Part shown: piece after piece, positions 63,841-64,000 of the stretch
How the letters are laid out: the number at the start of each line of letters is the position of its first letter
Position numbering within the stretch: the first letter of the stretch is position 1
Assembly (NCBI GenBank): GCA_902729315.2
Contig: LR746274.1
Coordinates: 6,011,037-6,075,036, forward strand
Direction: 5' to 3'
From: Spirodela intermedia
Taxonomy: Eukaryota; Streptophyta; Magnoliopsida; Alismatales; Araceae
DNA: 64,000 bases
The notes under the pieces: generated by a model
The model's database searches: none
Told to the model about the DNA's origin: nothing
What the model saw: the letters and a program-made list of their open reading frames with translations, nothing else
Position numbers and translations under genes: made by a program

Positions 63841-64000
63841 GGGTGGGGGAATGATTGTTTATTGTCAGAGTCAAGGAAGAGGGCATCAGAGTCCGTCTGG
63901 TCGTTTCCACTTTTGCCTGCGGCGTACGGGTCAACGGGAACAGTGTGGTGTGGTGGGGTCCACAGTCGCAAAAAGTCAATAAGTTCGTTAAACTAGGAGC

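Larger units (their letters stand above)
63388..64000. other. Right-edge spacer after TONSOKU
   Basis: The first 150 bases are packed with TGGGCC, GGCCCA and ATTGGG words. Then come a TA-rich patch (63555-63585) and two tandem copies of a G-box-bearing block. This could be a promoter for a gene beyond the window, but no start codon context is seen. Confidence 0.5.

Overview
This window is nuclear DNA of a flowering plant. The genes have many short introns with GT-AG borders, AT-rich introns around GC-richer exons, and products that are plant-specific or plant-type (IQD protein, plastid O-acetylserine lyase, organellar aspartyl-tRNA synthetase, plant WNK kinase, TONSOKU). Gene spacing is compact, about ten recognisable genes in 64 kb. 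Long (CT/GA)n runs are unusually abundant in leaders, introns and spacers. A monocot would fit the GC-rich single-exon gene at 1.8-2.3 kb, but the sequence alone does not settle the species.

Layout, left to right. 1-1.7 kb: non-coding, with (CT)n tracts. 1.77-2.30 (+): small GC-rich gene of unknown function. 4.31-6.25 (+): IQ-domain calmodulin-binding protein, 5 exons. 7.80-8.98 (-): Shewanella-like protein phosphatase of the SLP2 type, intronless, head to head with 9.26-11.88 (+), a FAM136A/DUF842 twin-CX3C protein, 3 exons. 12.08-13.07: minisatellite with a unit of about 112 bp. 13.40-19.44 (+): organellar aspartyl-tRNA synthetase, 15 exons. 19.9-20.5: complex tandem repeat. 20.86-21.06 (-): COA3-like single-pass protein. 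21.5-24.2: spacer with G-boxes. 24.19-28.88 (-): O-acetylserine (thiol) lyase, 10 exons, one GC-AG intron. 29.79-37.45 (+): TatSF1/CUS2-type splicing factor, 13 exons. 37.9-41.0: decayed Ty3/gypsy element on the minus strand. 42.08-48.82 (-): LETM1, 14 coding exons. 51.21-53.81 (+): WNK kinase, 7 exons. 55.22-63.39 (+): TONSOKU/BRU1/MGO3, 20 exons. 63.4-64.0: dense TGGGCC and G-box motifs that may belong to a gene beyond the edge.

The exon chains were assembled by hand. Every junction keeps the reading frame and every chain ends in a stop. Exon coordinates are in the evidence fields.

Functionally, many products are organellar: SLP2 and FAM136A (mitochondrial intermembrane space by family knowledge), aspartyl-tRNA synthetase (plastid and/or mitochondrion), COA3-like and LETM1 (mitochondrial inner membrane) and the cysteine synthase (plastid-type). 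The others act in calmodulin signalling (IQD), kinase signalling (WNK), pre-mRNA splicing (TatSF1) and replication-coupled DNA repair (TONSOKU). The two most interesting regulatory observations are the 279-bp SLP2/FAM136A divergent spacer and a five-unit repeat before TONSOKU that carries E2F-like motifs and is flanked by perfect E2F sites.
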